Below, one piece after another: positions 34,149 to 48,158 of a stretch of DNA of 64,000 nt. Source of the DNA: Dioszegia crocea. Its lineage: Eukaryota; Basidiomycota; Tremellomycetes; Tremellales; Bulleribasidiaceae. Both the position numbers and the translations under genes were made by a program. The stretch lies in contig BCKK01000001.1 in assembly GCA_001600615.1 (NCBI GenBank), forward strand, positions 2,023,082 to 2,087,081. Direction: 5' to 3'. Position 1 is the first letter of the stretch, and every line of letters begins with the position of its first letter. The notes beneath the pieces are model-generated. The model was not told the origin of the DNA. It worked only from the letters and a program-made list of their open reading frames with translations, and searched no databases.

Positions 34149-36368
34149 ATGGAGACCATCATGGATGGCCAGAGCAAGAAGCGAGTGGTAGGTTACTCGA
34201 GCGCGAGGCTGGGATACGAGCACGTCTCTGATATATCAGTGCTACTTCTTCGACTCTGACATCGGTAATTACCACTATGGGCCTGGACACCCAATGAAGC
34301 CTACCCGAATTAGGATGTGTCATTCGCTGGTCATGAACTACGGACTGTACAGGAAAATGGAAATCTTCGTGCGCTTTTTCTCCTCACGAGTGATAAGGTA
34401 TCATGCTAATAATGTCTAGAGAGCCAAGCCTGCTACAAAGCGCGAGATGACCCAATTCCACTCCGACGAATATGTCGATTTCCTGTACCGTATTAATCCC
34501 GACAACGCACATCAATTTGGCAAGGAGCAGGTCAAGTGTGGGTTACACCGTTGTCAGACCTTCGGAACACGGGAACCAATGCTGATATGTTGCAGACAAT
34601 GTCGGAGATGATTGCCCGATCTTTGACGGTCTTTTCGAGTACTGCTCAATATCCGCAGGTGGATCAATGGGTGAGTAAAACGTGGACGTAAGGAATTTCC
34701 CTGATCAGTCAGAGGGAGCAGCGAGACTATCGAGAGATAAGTGTGACATTGCTGTGAATTGGGCCGGAGGTCTGCACCATGCGAAGAAAGCAGAAGCGAG
34801 CGGATTCTGCTACGTCAACGGTGAGTAGCTAAGTGCTTTCTCAGGTCGAACTCCTTGCTGACTAGTCAAGATATCGTCCTTGGCATTCTAGAGCTACTCA
34901 GATATCATCAGCGAGTACTCTACATCGACATTGATGTCCACCATGGAGACGGCGTTGAAGAGGCATTCTACACCACAGACAGAGTCATGACTGTCAGTTT
35001 CCACAAGTATGGCGAATTCTTCCCTGGGACTGGAGAAGTGCGGGACAATGGTATAGGGAAGGGAAAGGGGTAAGTCACCTTTTAGCAAAGAGTGATCTCA
35101 GCTGACACCTTAGGTATGCTGTAAATGTGCCATTGCGAGACGGTATTCGAGACGAGACTTACAAATCCGTTTTCGAGCCTACCATGCGCCACATCATCGA
35201 GTGGTACAGACCCGGAGCTATTGTCCTGCAATGTGGTGCCGACTCTCTTTCTGGCGATTGGCTAGGATCCTTCAACCTGTCCATGCGCGGTCACGCGGCT
35301 TGCGTGTCGTTCATCCGATCGTTCAATCTACCACTTTTGATGCTGGGTGGAGGTGGCTACACGGTCAAGAGCGTTGCGAGAACGTGGGCCTACGAGACTG
35401 GTCTAGCGGCTGGAGTGGAGCTGCAGGGAAGTAAGTCCAATCCATGCTATGACTTGGACAAGTACTGATTATCAGCCATACCCAATAACGAATACTACGA
35501 GTACTACGGACCCGACTACGAGTTGAATGTCCGCTCGAGCAACATGACGGACCAAAATACACCTGAATACCTTGACAAGATTCGCGAGTCTGTTGTCGAG
35601 TTGTTGAAGTCCAAAACAGCGGCACCGAGTGTGCAGATGCATCGTAAGTCTTGCAGCTGATTGTAATTTGTCGTAAGCCATAGCTGACGGTTTAGATGTC
35701 CCAAAGCTGGCGCACGACGACGAAGATGATGCGGAAATGGAAGATGAAGAAGACAAGGATGATCGTAAACCAAGTGAGCCTCGACCGCAAAACCTTCCGC
35801 TTCGGCAACAGCTTACACCAATTTAGTGAGACTATGGGACAAGGCAATAGTGCACGACACATCCCTTTCCGATTCGGAGGACGAAGGTACAGGCGGACGA
35901 AAGCATCGGCAATCGCACAAGGAGAAGCGGGACGACCGGGCTCCTAGTTCCGAGAGTAAACGACATAGACAATCTGCAACAACCCAGCCAGCCCCTCAGG
36001 CCTCTACATCAGGATCACAACAGCCAAGATCTACCACTCCCGCCGCTGCCTCAGGTCTTCCTTCTACCACACCTACCAAACCTCCACCTTCATCCATACC
36101 AGCAGCCAACACCCCCCTCCCGCAACCCCAAGCGGCCGACCCCCCCGCCTCAGCCTCAGTACCTGTCATACCAGCCACAACCACCGGTGGTGCCATCAAT
36201 GAATCCACAGCGCCAGTCGTGGCTGTCGGCAACCCTCCCTTGGCGGCCGGCGGTCTGGCAGCGACGGGTGTGTCTCATCGGACGCAAACGCCCCCGGAAG
36301 AAGGCATAGACGTTCAGTCGTGGGTCAGTAGTGTCAATTCGACAAGAGAGAATGGAGGTCCGCGATGA
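34149..36368 (+). CDS. Class I histone deacetylase (Rpd3/Clr6 type)
   Basis: This is a Zn-dependent lysine deacetylase that works in Rpd3/Sin3-type corepressor complexes. Nine or so exons. The core reads [75 protein letters not shown] (Zn ligands D and H in DVH), [40 protein letters not shown] (the third Zn ligand D in GADS) and [17 protein letters not shown] with the catalytic-site Tyr. All catalytic residues are present. Two residues corresponding to HDAC1 Arg270 and Arg306, which contact inositol phosphate, are Trp and Lys here. The C-terminal ~200 residues are acidic, then Pro/Ser/Thr/Gln-rich. Tremellomycetes can carry more than one Clr6-type enzyme, so this may be a paralog of the main one. 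Confidence 0.93.
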
Positions 36369-36868
36369 GCCACGCAGCCTGCAGACGGATCTAAAGCTAG
36401 GGATAGGGTTCCGTCGGGTGGTTAATATGGCGGTGGCGCAGACGAGGGCGCGCGGAAGAATAGGCGAGGTTTCAGCTCAATTGCGCGGAAAATCCCGCTG
36501 TCCCGCTTCCGGATTCGGCCGAAAGAGGCAACTTTGTAAGTAGCACTTCTCAGCAGAGAAGAACGAGATGTATCAAGTGGCAGCAGTACCACAGCAGGGA
36601 TATGGCAGAGATATGACATGGCGTTGCATAAGATATCTACATTCTACTTGTACTCGGGACAGCCAGGCCCGGCTTCCCGTCTCTAATATACTATAACGTC
36701 GCTATGCTATGCTACTATGATACAACTGACCTCTCCTCTAGGCATCCCCTCGTGGCCGTCCTAAGATGCGCCGTCATGATATGTGTTGATGATCGTTAGA
36801 TTGGGTTTGATTCAGAGATTACCTCTGTGGCATTGCGAGGGGAAGGAGATGCGATGTGGACATCAAGC
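36369..36868. other. Convergent intergenic interval
   Basis: 3' flanks of the deacetylase and the kinase genes. No supported gene. Confidence 0.45.
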
Positions 36869-38434
<1,566 letters not shown>

Positions 38435-41334
38435 CTGTGCCGGAGGAATAAAAGAACAAGTGGGGGAGGGGCGGGCGAAGAAGGAAGTGAAGTGGCCGAA
38501 GAATCAACGACCGGCGGGAGGCCGTGCAATTATAGGTGGTAGGGAATGACGGCGGCGACGATGGCCAGAGTGGTAGATGGGATGTAGATGGTTTGAGACT
38601 AGATGTGAGGCTGAGATGGGACGAAGATCGTACGGTCTGAGTCGTGAGATCGCCGCCGTATATACGAGAGGACGATGTGCGCGACCAGCTCTGACTCGGT
38701 GGGGTTGCTCGAGAGAGATGGCCCAACCGGAGGGACAGGTGGGTGAGACGAGGCTGGTCTAAGACACAGCTCGGAGTTGTGGGGAATCAGGGGATGGGCG
38801 TGGGCCGAGGTGAATGAGACAAGTCTTCGTTGGCGAGACCGGTACAGCTGAAGAGCAAGGGATAGGATGATTGTCTCTGCTGTGTTTCTTTTGTGTGTAA
38901 GATTATGCAAAGCCCACCGAAGGAGCTTCGACCGCAGGCGGGTATCCGTAAGGCGATGCGCTGAAGATGATTAACAACGTAAAAGGTGGGGGNTTGAGGG
39001 ACGAATGAAGCAGAGACGAGTCAGTCTCAGTCGAGTCCACCCCTTCCTTGTTGGTGAGACCTTTTGACAATGGGACGGAGGTTTGTCGCTCAACTCACCT
39101 ACACGCCATCAAACCACTCCTTCCCATAAGTTACCGTTAATTGTGTCCGAATCCGAGACATGGTCATCGTGAGCTGCGGCTGATGCGAGTGGAGGCGGAT
39201 TGAGCCTAAGCTGCATAATTTCCCTGACTTGCCCAAACGGCTCCATCGAAAGGCTAGGCACATCCAGATCTAAGGAGGTTTTCGAGATAGGCACAGCGAG
39301 GCACAAGCTGAATTCATACCGCTGGCGTCGATTGATTTTGGCTGAGAGTGAGCTAAAGACTTCATTCACGGGTTGTGACGCACTTTGAGGTGGTTCGAGA
39401 CCCCGATCTCTCGCCGAACGACGGACTCGGAACGGGAACGCAGCCGAAGCCGCACAGGGAAACGCCACCCCTTTGTCACGCCCTGTAACGGCGAAAGCCT
39501 CCGGGACTATTAACACGTTTATGCTTGTTTCGTTCAGCCACACTTTAATTAAGGCCCCACAGCATTTTAGCATTCCCGAAAGCCGAAGAGGTTAGGCCGA
39601 AACGAATCGATCTGCATCTGGACTTCGCGTGTGACCCTGTGTGAGAGTGTGTGAGCGTGTGATATTGTGTGCGTTTGCTAAGCTGTTTGCTATACCTTGC
39701 ACAGATTAGCGTCTATTCTACCGTAAGAGCACGGCATGTCAATCGATACAGAATCTTGGTACGGGAGCTCTGGCCCAAACTAGCCCCAATTGGTAGCATT
39801 TTTTGAGCATCGTACGGCCGCATGCTGCGCAGATGCGATCCGATGTTAGAGGGACGGACTGTCAATCGATCAAGTAGCGGCAGTATATAGTATCTCGCCA
39901 TGTTGTGCTGACGAGAGACGGGTTTGTCGGCTGACGCACAATGACGGTAACTTACGAAGGGACAGAGGGCTGGGACGGGCAACATACCTCGCGTCAGCAA
40001 CCAAGCTAAATTAGTGCTCAACTAAACCGATCGTACGCGTAAGTTATCTATGGAATTTTATGTGATACACGTCTTGGAGCGTGAGCTCAGGAGGGGGGAA
40101 AGATTGAGCGGTTGTGACTTCCAAACAGGTCAACGCTCGGCGCGCTCATGCAACCTGATTGAGTGAGCTTTCTCCGTCAAGATCGCGTGTGGCCGGTACA
40201 GCCCGCCGCAAGATGGAGGCTACCGCTCAGCTACAACCATTGTCTCAGGTTTAGCACTAACTGAGCACGCTCAGCAGTCAGCAGAGACTGGAATCATCAG
40301 TGCCTGACTAGTCATTCACTCTGACGATGCCGTGACCGTTGACTTGAAGGTATAGTGTGCTCGTCAATAAGCTCAGAGTTGAGTCAGGCACAGTTGTGGA
40401 GAAGACCAGGCCGGGCCCGACCTCGAGCAATCATCTGTAGGGTGCTGATACCAACCTTGCTCTCGCTTGTTATCGATTGCAGGAACTAGCGTCCATATCT
40501 CTGATCTGCGAGCGAGATAAGTCTTGAAGCTGAAATATCGACCAGTCGACCGTTGCATTCAATCTTCACGACGACTTGACTCCCAACTACTTCGGCGGCT
40601 GTAGAGGATTTGTGCAGTTGCACGCATGGCAAGGCGATTTCTTGGATGACGAGAGAACGAGATCCGATGGGCAGTGTTGATCTGGTAGCTTCAGCCGGTG
40701 TGCGCAGACGTAGAGTGGAGTCAGTTCGATGAAGAGTCTGCTTACGATCCATGCCCCCTCCACGCTTGTTTTCCCAGCTGCACACTCGACCTGGTCACCG
40801 AAGCTCTGATGCGTCGATAAGGGAAAATTTGGATCAGGGCTCTGATGAGCTCACAGTGGCGATCTAAGCAGTGTCAAGAAGCGCTGTCGATGCGCTTGTT
40901 GGCTCGAGTACTGGCTTAAGTATTCGTATCAGCTCAGATCGTGAAGACCTGAGCCTCATCAGGAAGAAGAGGATGTAGCGCCGCCGACGAGCTGCACTGA
41001 AGTCGTCAGTTCTGATTACATATCAGCAGATTACACCGAACTTACAGCTGAAAAGGAACTCAAGCATCTTTGGAAACCAGTACCTGTCTCGGACCAGACC
41101 ATTGAGGAAGTCTGCGGGTGAAGGGGTGGATGACAGGCCTTAGATGGGGAGTCGAATGGACATGGGAGTGAACTGGCTTTCAAGTTTCGTAGCTAATGTG
41201 ATCTCGGTGTGAGTGTAGATGAGTAGCATATTCGGCAAGGGGTCTGACAGGCGAAGAGCTGATACGTACTTCGCGATGTGAGTCGCGAATAACGTTCCCA
41301 AGACCAAAGGAGGGTCTAGTCAGTCTGCATTCTG
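38435..41334. other. 2.9-kb gene-poor interval with one unresolved base
   Basis: The part next to the kinase is its promoter/leader. Base 38992 is n. A 154-codon ATG frame (39109-39573, -) and a possible terminal exon (40486-40688, -) are the only coding-like stretches, and neither has a recognisable product. A GT-rich stretch is at 39627-39672. I see no transposon ends or tRNA. Confidence 0.4.
39627..39672. repeat. GTGTGA-type low-complexity stretch
   Basis: Imperfect repeats of GTGTGA/GTGTGC over about 45 bp. Confidence 0.6.
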
Positions 41335-41681
41335 CTACACATAAACGCCGGCAGTGCAGAACATTGCCACCACACCTGCGCCCGCCAGCAGACTCGCAAT
41401 AGCCGCCGTTCCTATCTCGGGGCCAGGATTTCTGGATCGGGGTAGTCTGCACATTTAGCCAATGACTCCTAACTTCCCCGGGGCCGACTCACGTTGTGAA
41501 TATGAAGGCGAGAATAAAGAAACCTAGCAGCGCGACGAGGGCGATATATGGCAGGAGGGCAGTGGGTATAGGAGGGGAGAAAGCCGGTAAGGAAGAGTAT
41601 TGTGCCTGATAGCCTTAGCATCTGCAGTAATCGTGATAGGGGAACAGCACATACCTTCACCGAGGCGTAAGACGACGACAT
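41335..41681 (-). CDS. OST5: Oligosaccharyltransferase subunit OST5 (TMEM258 family)
   Basis: OST5 is a tiny two-TM subunit of the ER oligosaccharyltransferase that N-glycosylates nascent proteins. Three exons give about 85 residues: MSSSYASVKAQYSSLPAFSP, TM1 (LLPYIALVALLGFFILAFIF) followed by TTLPRSRNPG, and TM2 (IASLLAGAGVVAMFCTAGVYV region). The PP-x-P motif before TM1, the basic loop and the exact C-terminal GVYV ending are family traits. Both introns have GT-AG ends. It is divergent from the LCB3-type gene (432 bp between starts). Confidence 0.85.
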
Positions 41682-42113
41682 TGTGGGCAAGTGCGTGATT
41701 CGGAAATAGGCCTAAGTGCCTGGACCGCCTGATGACAAAGGGTTACGGCGACTGCAGCTCCTGTCAGTGCGTCTATAATCGATATGGACCGGGTAGTGAA
41801 GCAGTGATTGATGGATGCTGCTGCTTGAGCTAGCCCAGCTGCTGAGCTGTAAGGGTGAACGGAGATGCCTCGCATATCTCCGCGTCCGGGGTATTACGTA
41901 TTACCCCGCACTGGCCATCCTGCCAGCCGCCATCACTCAACCATCACTCGTGTATGTGAGAAGACTGCTGGACTGTTTGCATACAACCAAGTGTGCGCGA
42001 CCTTCACTCCTCCCTCCCACGTACAGAGCGCCGACAGATCGATTCATTTCGGCGGGAATCGCCGATCGAGTGTTACACGAGCTTGATCACGGAGCAATCT
42101 CCCCGAAAGCAAA
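41682..42113. other. Divergent promoter OST5 / LCB3-type gene
   Basis: No gene in this interval. The frame of the right gene is not extended here by an ATG. Confidence 0.5.
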
Positions 42114-44154
42114 ATGTCCACTCGACGCGCCGTACCCTCCCTTCACATCCCAATACCTTCGCCCTCTCAAGAGACTGCTCTCTTCCAGCACAGCCCCTCA
42201 GCCGACTCGAAAGTACGGCAAGAGTGGGAACCGGGATGTCAACCTGACGAGGTGTATGATGCGGCTTTGCCGGCCTGGAGAGCCTGGGCTAGGCGATACT
42301 TGGTTGGAAGATTACGAAAGGAGAGGGAATGGATGGCAGGGTGGCAGGCCAGCGTGAGGACAGAGAACAGGGATAAGTTCTTCTACTGGACAGCGATATT
42401 TGGCAGTGAGTTTGTTGCTCAACTGATCAGCTAGGAGCAATCTGCTGAGTGGGCACCATCACTCCCTGTGGCCAGCTGGCAACAAGGCTGACTCTTCAGC
42501 TCACACCTTCTTCAATGCCTTTCTCCCGCTCTTCTTCTGGTATGGAGACCCAGCCAAAGGTCGTGGGTCAGTTGGGCGAATCCCTTACATACTGCTGCCG
42601 AGCTTACACTTACAGGTTACTCAACGCTGTCGGCCTGGGCATCTATGTCTCTTCATTTTCGAAGGACCTAGTCTGCACCCCGAGACCGTATAGTCCGCCA
42701 GTCGTCCGTCTAGGTAACGTTGCTCATCTCGACGAGGAGTGGACTCCGTTGACATCTTAGCTATGAGCACTCACGCGCACGAGTACGGGTTTCCCTCCAG
42801 CCACTCTACCAACACTCTCACAATCGCTCTTTTCTTGGGTCAATGGGTATGGGAGTCTAGAGATGTGATCGGATGGTCAGGATTGACCTTCGCAAGTACA
42901 GGTGAGTTGAGTAAGGGAACTCGGTCACGGCAGTGCCCTCACATGAGACGGAAGACTGATTGCAGTCTTGGGCATATACGTTGTGAGCGTTGTCGGTGGA
43001 CGCGTGTACACCGGTATGCACTCTATCGGTGAGTGCAAGAAGATTCAAGGCCTACTACACGGACTGCTGACCGCTTCAGCCGATGTTGTAGGAGGTTCCC
43101 TAATGGGTATCGCCTGCTGGGCAATTGGCCTCTTCGCGGCCGAGCATTTGGAAGTCTGGACGACTTCTGGCTCCTTGACAGGTGAGTTTAGGCCTCTCTT
43201 GACATAGCTCGTTCGCTAGAATCGCAGTCCCTCTATTCAGCATTCCCATTACACTGGCTTGCGTACACTACCATCCCGCCCCAGTCGACCCTTGCCCCTG
43301 TTTCGAGGATGCTATCGCAGTATTGTCCGTCATGCTTGGAGGCGTCCTCGGACAATGGTATGAGAACCGCAGTGGTCTGGTAGCGTCCGCACTCTCTACG
43401 GAGATATGGTCTAGAGGTTCCGTGATCGGATCCGCCATTGTATTGGAGAGACTGGTGCTTGGTACATCTCAAGCCTGGCCCCCATTTTAGACTTTACGCT
43501 AACGAAATAGGCATTGCGATTGTGTTCGGGTGGAGAATAGTCGCGAAGAAGACACTGCTCCGCGTCTTGCCGACCGTGTTCCGACAGTTCGCAAAAACCC
43601 TTGACGTTGACCTGCCGACCCGTCAGGGATATACCGCCGCAACGTCAGTTCCAACTCCCTTGCCGGGAACAAGACAGTCAGAATAGGAACTGACATACTA
43701 GTGAATACCAAGGCTTCCCGAAAACACCTATCCGAAATGTTCCGTCTTTCCTCGACATGGGACAAGCCGTCTCTTCGGCCGACGCCACGCCAGACGATTC
43801 ACCAGTCACGCTCATGCCATCGCCCAATGCCGAGTCTGGCTCCGTCACGCCTCTACTTATGCCTGATGCTACTTTGAGAAGGCGCGGCTCGGGCAAATCT
43901 GTATCGATCATCAAGACGAGTTTGAACGGCACCGGGGGTGAACAAGGAGTAGGCGCCAAGAGGAGAACGACTCGACCTACAGAGACCAAATTTGACGTAG
44001 AAGGTGAGTAGCTGTATCTGTGGTCGATTCTGTGAGCTCGGAAACTGATCTACGTCTAGTGCTCACGAAGGTGATTGTGTACCTTGGGATTGGCTTGTTG
44101 GCTTGTACGATCATTGCCCACATTTTCAGCTGGATAGAGGATAGACTATTCTAA
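42114..44154 (+). CDS. Sphingoid long-chain-base phosphate phosphatase (LCB3/YSR3 type, PAP2 fold)
   Basis: These ER enzymes dephosphorylate dihydrosphingosine- and phytosphingosine-1-phosphate. About 500 residues in roughly ten exons. The three PAP2 motifs are present: KDLVCTPRPYSPP (motif 1, KxxxxxxRP), EYGFPSSHSTN (motif 2, PSSH) and GGRVYTGMHSIADVVGG (motif 3, RxYxGMHSxxD). Many hydrophobic segments surround them (IGWSGLTFASTVLGIYVVSV; SLMGIACWAIGLFAAEHL). A later Ser/Pro-rich loop precedes a final TM (VIVYLGIGLLACTIIAHIF) close to the C-terminus. The GMHSxxDVxxG form separates sphingoid phosphatases from other PAP2 enzymes. Start is the ATG of MSTRRAVPS. Confidence 0.92.
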
Positions 44155-44422
44155 ATAACCTTATAATGCATCCATTGTCGCATCTAGCGAGTGAACACAG
44201 CATCGCAATGATCCTTACTTTCTCCCGTGGCTTTCCAAATACCTTAGCGGCAGATAGACAGTTGCAGCTTGGCCAAATTAGAAACCCGCCACATTGGCCT
44301 CCACATTTTCGACCCCTTGCCCCTCGCCGCCAGACATCCTTTCGTTTCATCATTAATCTATCGACTCGACGCGATAAAGCAGCTTTAATAGTTAAGGTTA
44401 TCCCTCCCTCGTACAACAGTAT
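44155..44422. promoter_or_regulatory. Promoter and leader of AlaRS
   Basis: 268 bp between the LCB3-type stop and the first AlaRS ATG. The last part is T/C-rich. No uORF of note. Confidence 0.4.
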
Positions 44423-44578
44423 ATGGCCTTCGCATCTGCACACCGACCTCTCTTATACCATCTTACTCGCGCCACATCAGGAGCATTTCGGCAAATCCGA
44501 ATTCCACCCCAGCATTCCTCAACTCCTTCACCTCTAGTCGCTCGGCACCACCTTCAGCCCCTCACACGACCTCTCAAT
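44423..44578 (+). other. Probable mitochondrial presequence of AlaRS
   Basis: 52 codons between the two in-frame ATGs begin [20 protein letters not shown]. The stretch has at least seven Arg, several His and no acidic residue, as expected for a matrix-targeting signal. The frame is continuous into the AlaRS core. Confidence 0.75.
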
Positions 44579-47500
44579 ATGTCCGCCGCTACGTCTGCCC
44601 CGAAGATCCCCACCACTGCGCCCGCCAAATGGCCAGAGCCGGAAAACTGGCCGGCCGCAAAAGTCCGTCAGACGTTCATTGACTATTTCGCCAATGCGCC
44701 AGGGTTCGAGCACACCTTCTGGCCCAGTAGCGGAGTGATCCCATTTGATGACGATACTCTGCTCTTTGCCAATGCTGTGAGTTTGTCTATCGTGATCGAA
44801 GGAGGCGTGACAAATGGGTTTGTCATGAGGGCACAGACACTGATCAACTTAGGGTATGAACCAGTACAAAGCCATTTTCCTTGGTACCGCCGACCCAAAG
44901 TCAGACCTCAGCAAGCTCATCCGAGCTGTCAACAGTCAGAAGTGTATCCGGGCCGGTGGAAAGCACAATGGTAGGTCCAGTTCACATCTGTCTCTTGTGC
45001 TCGTATGAGACGGACTTTGGCTGACGTTATAGATCTGGACGATGTCGGAAAGGACACCTATCACCACACCTTCTTTGAAATGCTCGGAAACTGGTCATTT
45101 GGCAACTACTTCAAGGTGAGTATCTGATTCTCTGCAAACGTGAGGAATCGTAGCTGATATCCCTCAGTATGGAGCTCTCACCATGGCTTGGGATCTCCTC
45201 ACCCGCGTCTATGGTCTGCCCAAAGACCGGCTATATGTGACCTACTTCGAGGGAGATGCTTCTCAGGGCTTGGAACCAGACAGCGAGGCTCAGTGGGTCA
45301 CTTCAGCTGAAGATAGGAAGAGTTTGGGCTAATCGAACAGGCAATTATGGCGCGATCTTGGCGTTGCAGAGGACCACATTCTGCCTGGAAACACCAAAGA
45401 CAACTTCTGGGGTGAGTTCAATCCACTCACTGTCCTTTGACTCAGCTAACGTTGCAGAAATGGGAGCCAGTGGGCCCTGTGGACCATGCAGTGAGATTCA
45501 TTTCGACCGTATTGGCGGCCGGACCGTTCCCGAGCTTGTCAATGCCGACGACCCCAACGTCCTTGAAATTTGGAACAACGTCTTCATCCAGTACAACCGA
45601 GAGCAAGATGGCTCCCTTCGACCCTTACCCAACAAGCACGTCGATACCGGTATGGGATTCGAGCGTCTCGTGTCCGTCCTACACGACGTGTCGTCCAATT
45701 ACGACACGGACGTCTTCACTCCTATCTTCAAGAAGATTCAGGAGTTGACTGGCGCGAGGGACTACACCGGGAAGCTCGGCGATGAGGATGTTGACGGAGT
45801 CGACACGGCTTACAGAGTCATTGCGGACCATATCCGTACTTTGACTATCGCTATTTCGGATGGCGGTGTTCCCGACAAGGACGGAAGGGGATATGTTCTC
45901 AGGCGTATCTTGAGGCGAGGAGTGCGGTATGCGAGCAACAAGTTGAATGTCAAGATCGGAACCTTCTTTTCCTCGCTCGTTCCCACTGTTGTGGAGTCAC
46001 TGGTGAGTTTTGGTGGTTGCCTGCAAGCAGCTATGATAGCTGATTTTGGAAGAAACCCATCTTCCCAGAAGTCGCCAGGAAGGTCCCTGCGCTCGTCGAG
46101 ATCCTGAACGAAGAGGAAGCCTCCTTCGCCCGAACACTCAATCGCGGTGAAAACCTTTTCGCCAAATACGCCGCGGCTGCCAAAGAATCCAAGTCAGACA
46201 CTCTGGGCGGTAAAGACGTTTGGCGACTATACGACACATTCGGCTTCCCAGTCGATTTGACCGAGATCATGGCCGAAGAGCGCGGTCTCAAAATCGATAA
46301 GGTCGCTTTCGAGGCTGCAAGGCTAGAGAGTCTCGAGGCGAGTAAGTCGGGAGGGAAAGACAAGACCAACGCTGGCGTGAAGCTGGATGTGCACGATTTG
46401 GGCGCACTGGAGGCGAACGCGGATATTCCAAAGACCGACGATTCGTCCAAGTACCGTAAGTCGAAGCCTTTTCCCCAGGTACACTAGCTGACCGATCGCA
46501 GAAATGGACGATATCAAAGCCCGTGTTAAGGGCATTTACCATGGCTCGAAGTTCTTCTCATCTACGTCCGAGGTTCCTAGCGGAGAAGCTTTCGGTGTCC
46601 TCCTCGACAAAACCAACTTCTACGCCGAGCAGGGGGGACAGGAGAACGATACTGGTGTCTTGGCCATTGACGACAAGGCCGAATTCAAGGTGGAGGACGT
46701 GCAGGTTTTCAACGGCTACGTCCTGCACATCGGACGAATGGACGACGGGGAGATCAAAGTCGGAGATGAGGTCAGCTCGACGTATGATGAGGTAGGTCAT
46801 TTCAATTTCGGGTGCCAAGCCACATAGCTGACCTATCTAGCAACGCCGATGGCCTATCCGGAATAACCATACCGGTACCCATATTCTCAACTTTGCCCTG
46901 CGCGAAGTCCTCGGCGACCACATTGACCAAAAGGGCTCCCTTGTCGCTCCCTCCAAGCTCCGATTCGACTTCTCACACAACAAATCCATCGTTGTGGACG
47001 ATCTCGTCAAGATCGAGGACATCTGTAACGACTGGATCAAGAAGGCTGCTACTGTCTACGCGGAGGATATGCCATTGGCTGAGGCACACAAAATCCCGGG
47101 TCTTCGTGCGGTCTTTGGAGAGGCGTACCCTGACCCTGTGCGGGTGGTTTCGATCGGCTACTCGATCGAGGAAATCAAGGCAGATATCGGTAATTCCAAA
47201 TGGGCATCTACAAGTATCGAGTTCTGCGGTGGGACGTGAGTTCAGCTTCTGATCCGACTAGACCAAATCTAACGTACAGTCACGTCCAAAAGACCGACAG
47301 CATCAAGGATCTAGTCATCACCGAGGAGAGCTCCATTGCCAAGGGTATCCGTCGAGTGGTCGCTGTCACTGGGCACGAGGCGAACGAGATCTCTCGCCAG
47401 GCCAACGAGATTGAACGGAGATTGACCAAGATTGAGGGTATGGACGGAAAGGCAAAGGAGGCCGCGATGAAGCCATTCTTGACTGTAAGCTGGGTGCCCA

Positions 47501-48158
47501 GTTCATTTGCGCTCTGAGAGCTGACATCAATAGGAACTTGGACAGAGTGGTATCTCGCTCATCAGGAAGCATCAGCTCAAATCCAAATTTGAGAAGATGC
47601 AGAAGGAGCTGGCGGTTGTGCAAAAGGCCAAGGCGACGGCTGATCAGAAGATGGTAAGTCCTTCTCTCATTGGGCCGGAAGTGCAGACTGACCCGATCCA
47701 GATCCAAGATGAAGTCAAGCGCTACTTCGCCGAAAACCCAAACGAGAATGTCTACGTTGGAGTCTTCGGTATCGGTGGTGACGCCAAGATCCTCGCTGCG
47801 GCTGCTACTGCTGCAAAGGCATTAGGCAAGGCATCCTATGTCTTCTCGCCCGATGTCGAGGGAGGCAGAGTCGCTCACGCCAACTTCCTGCCTAAGGACA
47901 TCATGGACAAGAAGGTGTTAGATGCTAAGAGCTGGTTGGCGGAGGTTTCGACCGTCCTCGGTGGCAAGGTGAGTTTCTCTCAAACTCTCAAAGAGTCATA
48001 CAATTGCATAAATGCCGTTCGGTGAAGTACAACAGCTGATGTCTCAGGGTGGAGGCAAGGACGACTCTGCTGTTGGTGTCGGGATGGAGGTGGGCAAGAT
48101 TGACGAGGCGGTTGCGCTTGCTAGAAAAGTCTACAAGACCAAAGTCGAGGGTGCATGA
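44423..48158 (+). CDS. ALA1: Alanyl-tRNA synthetase, dual cytosolic/mitochondrial
   Basis: AlaRS charges tRNA-Ala and edits mischarged Ser/Gly. About thirteen exons encode roughly 1000 residues: class II core ([96 protein letters not shown]), editing domain ([35 protein letters not shown]) with all HxxxH/CxxxH Zn ligands, and the C-Ala domain ending [20 protein letters not shown]. Two in-frame ATGs precede the core. The first (44423, T at -3, poor context) adds 52 residues rich in Arg/His and free of Asp/Glu, like a mitochondrial presequence. The second (44579, A at -3) starts MSAATSAPK. Leaky scanning would give both isoforms. Confidence 0.95.

Noticed and set aside
39109..39573. 154-codon ATG frame on the minus strand
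   Set aside because: No recognisable domain, no clear splice context and odd composition. Kept out for lack of support.
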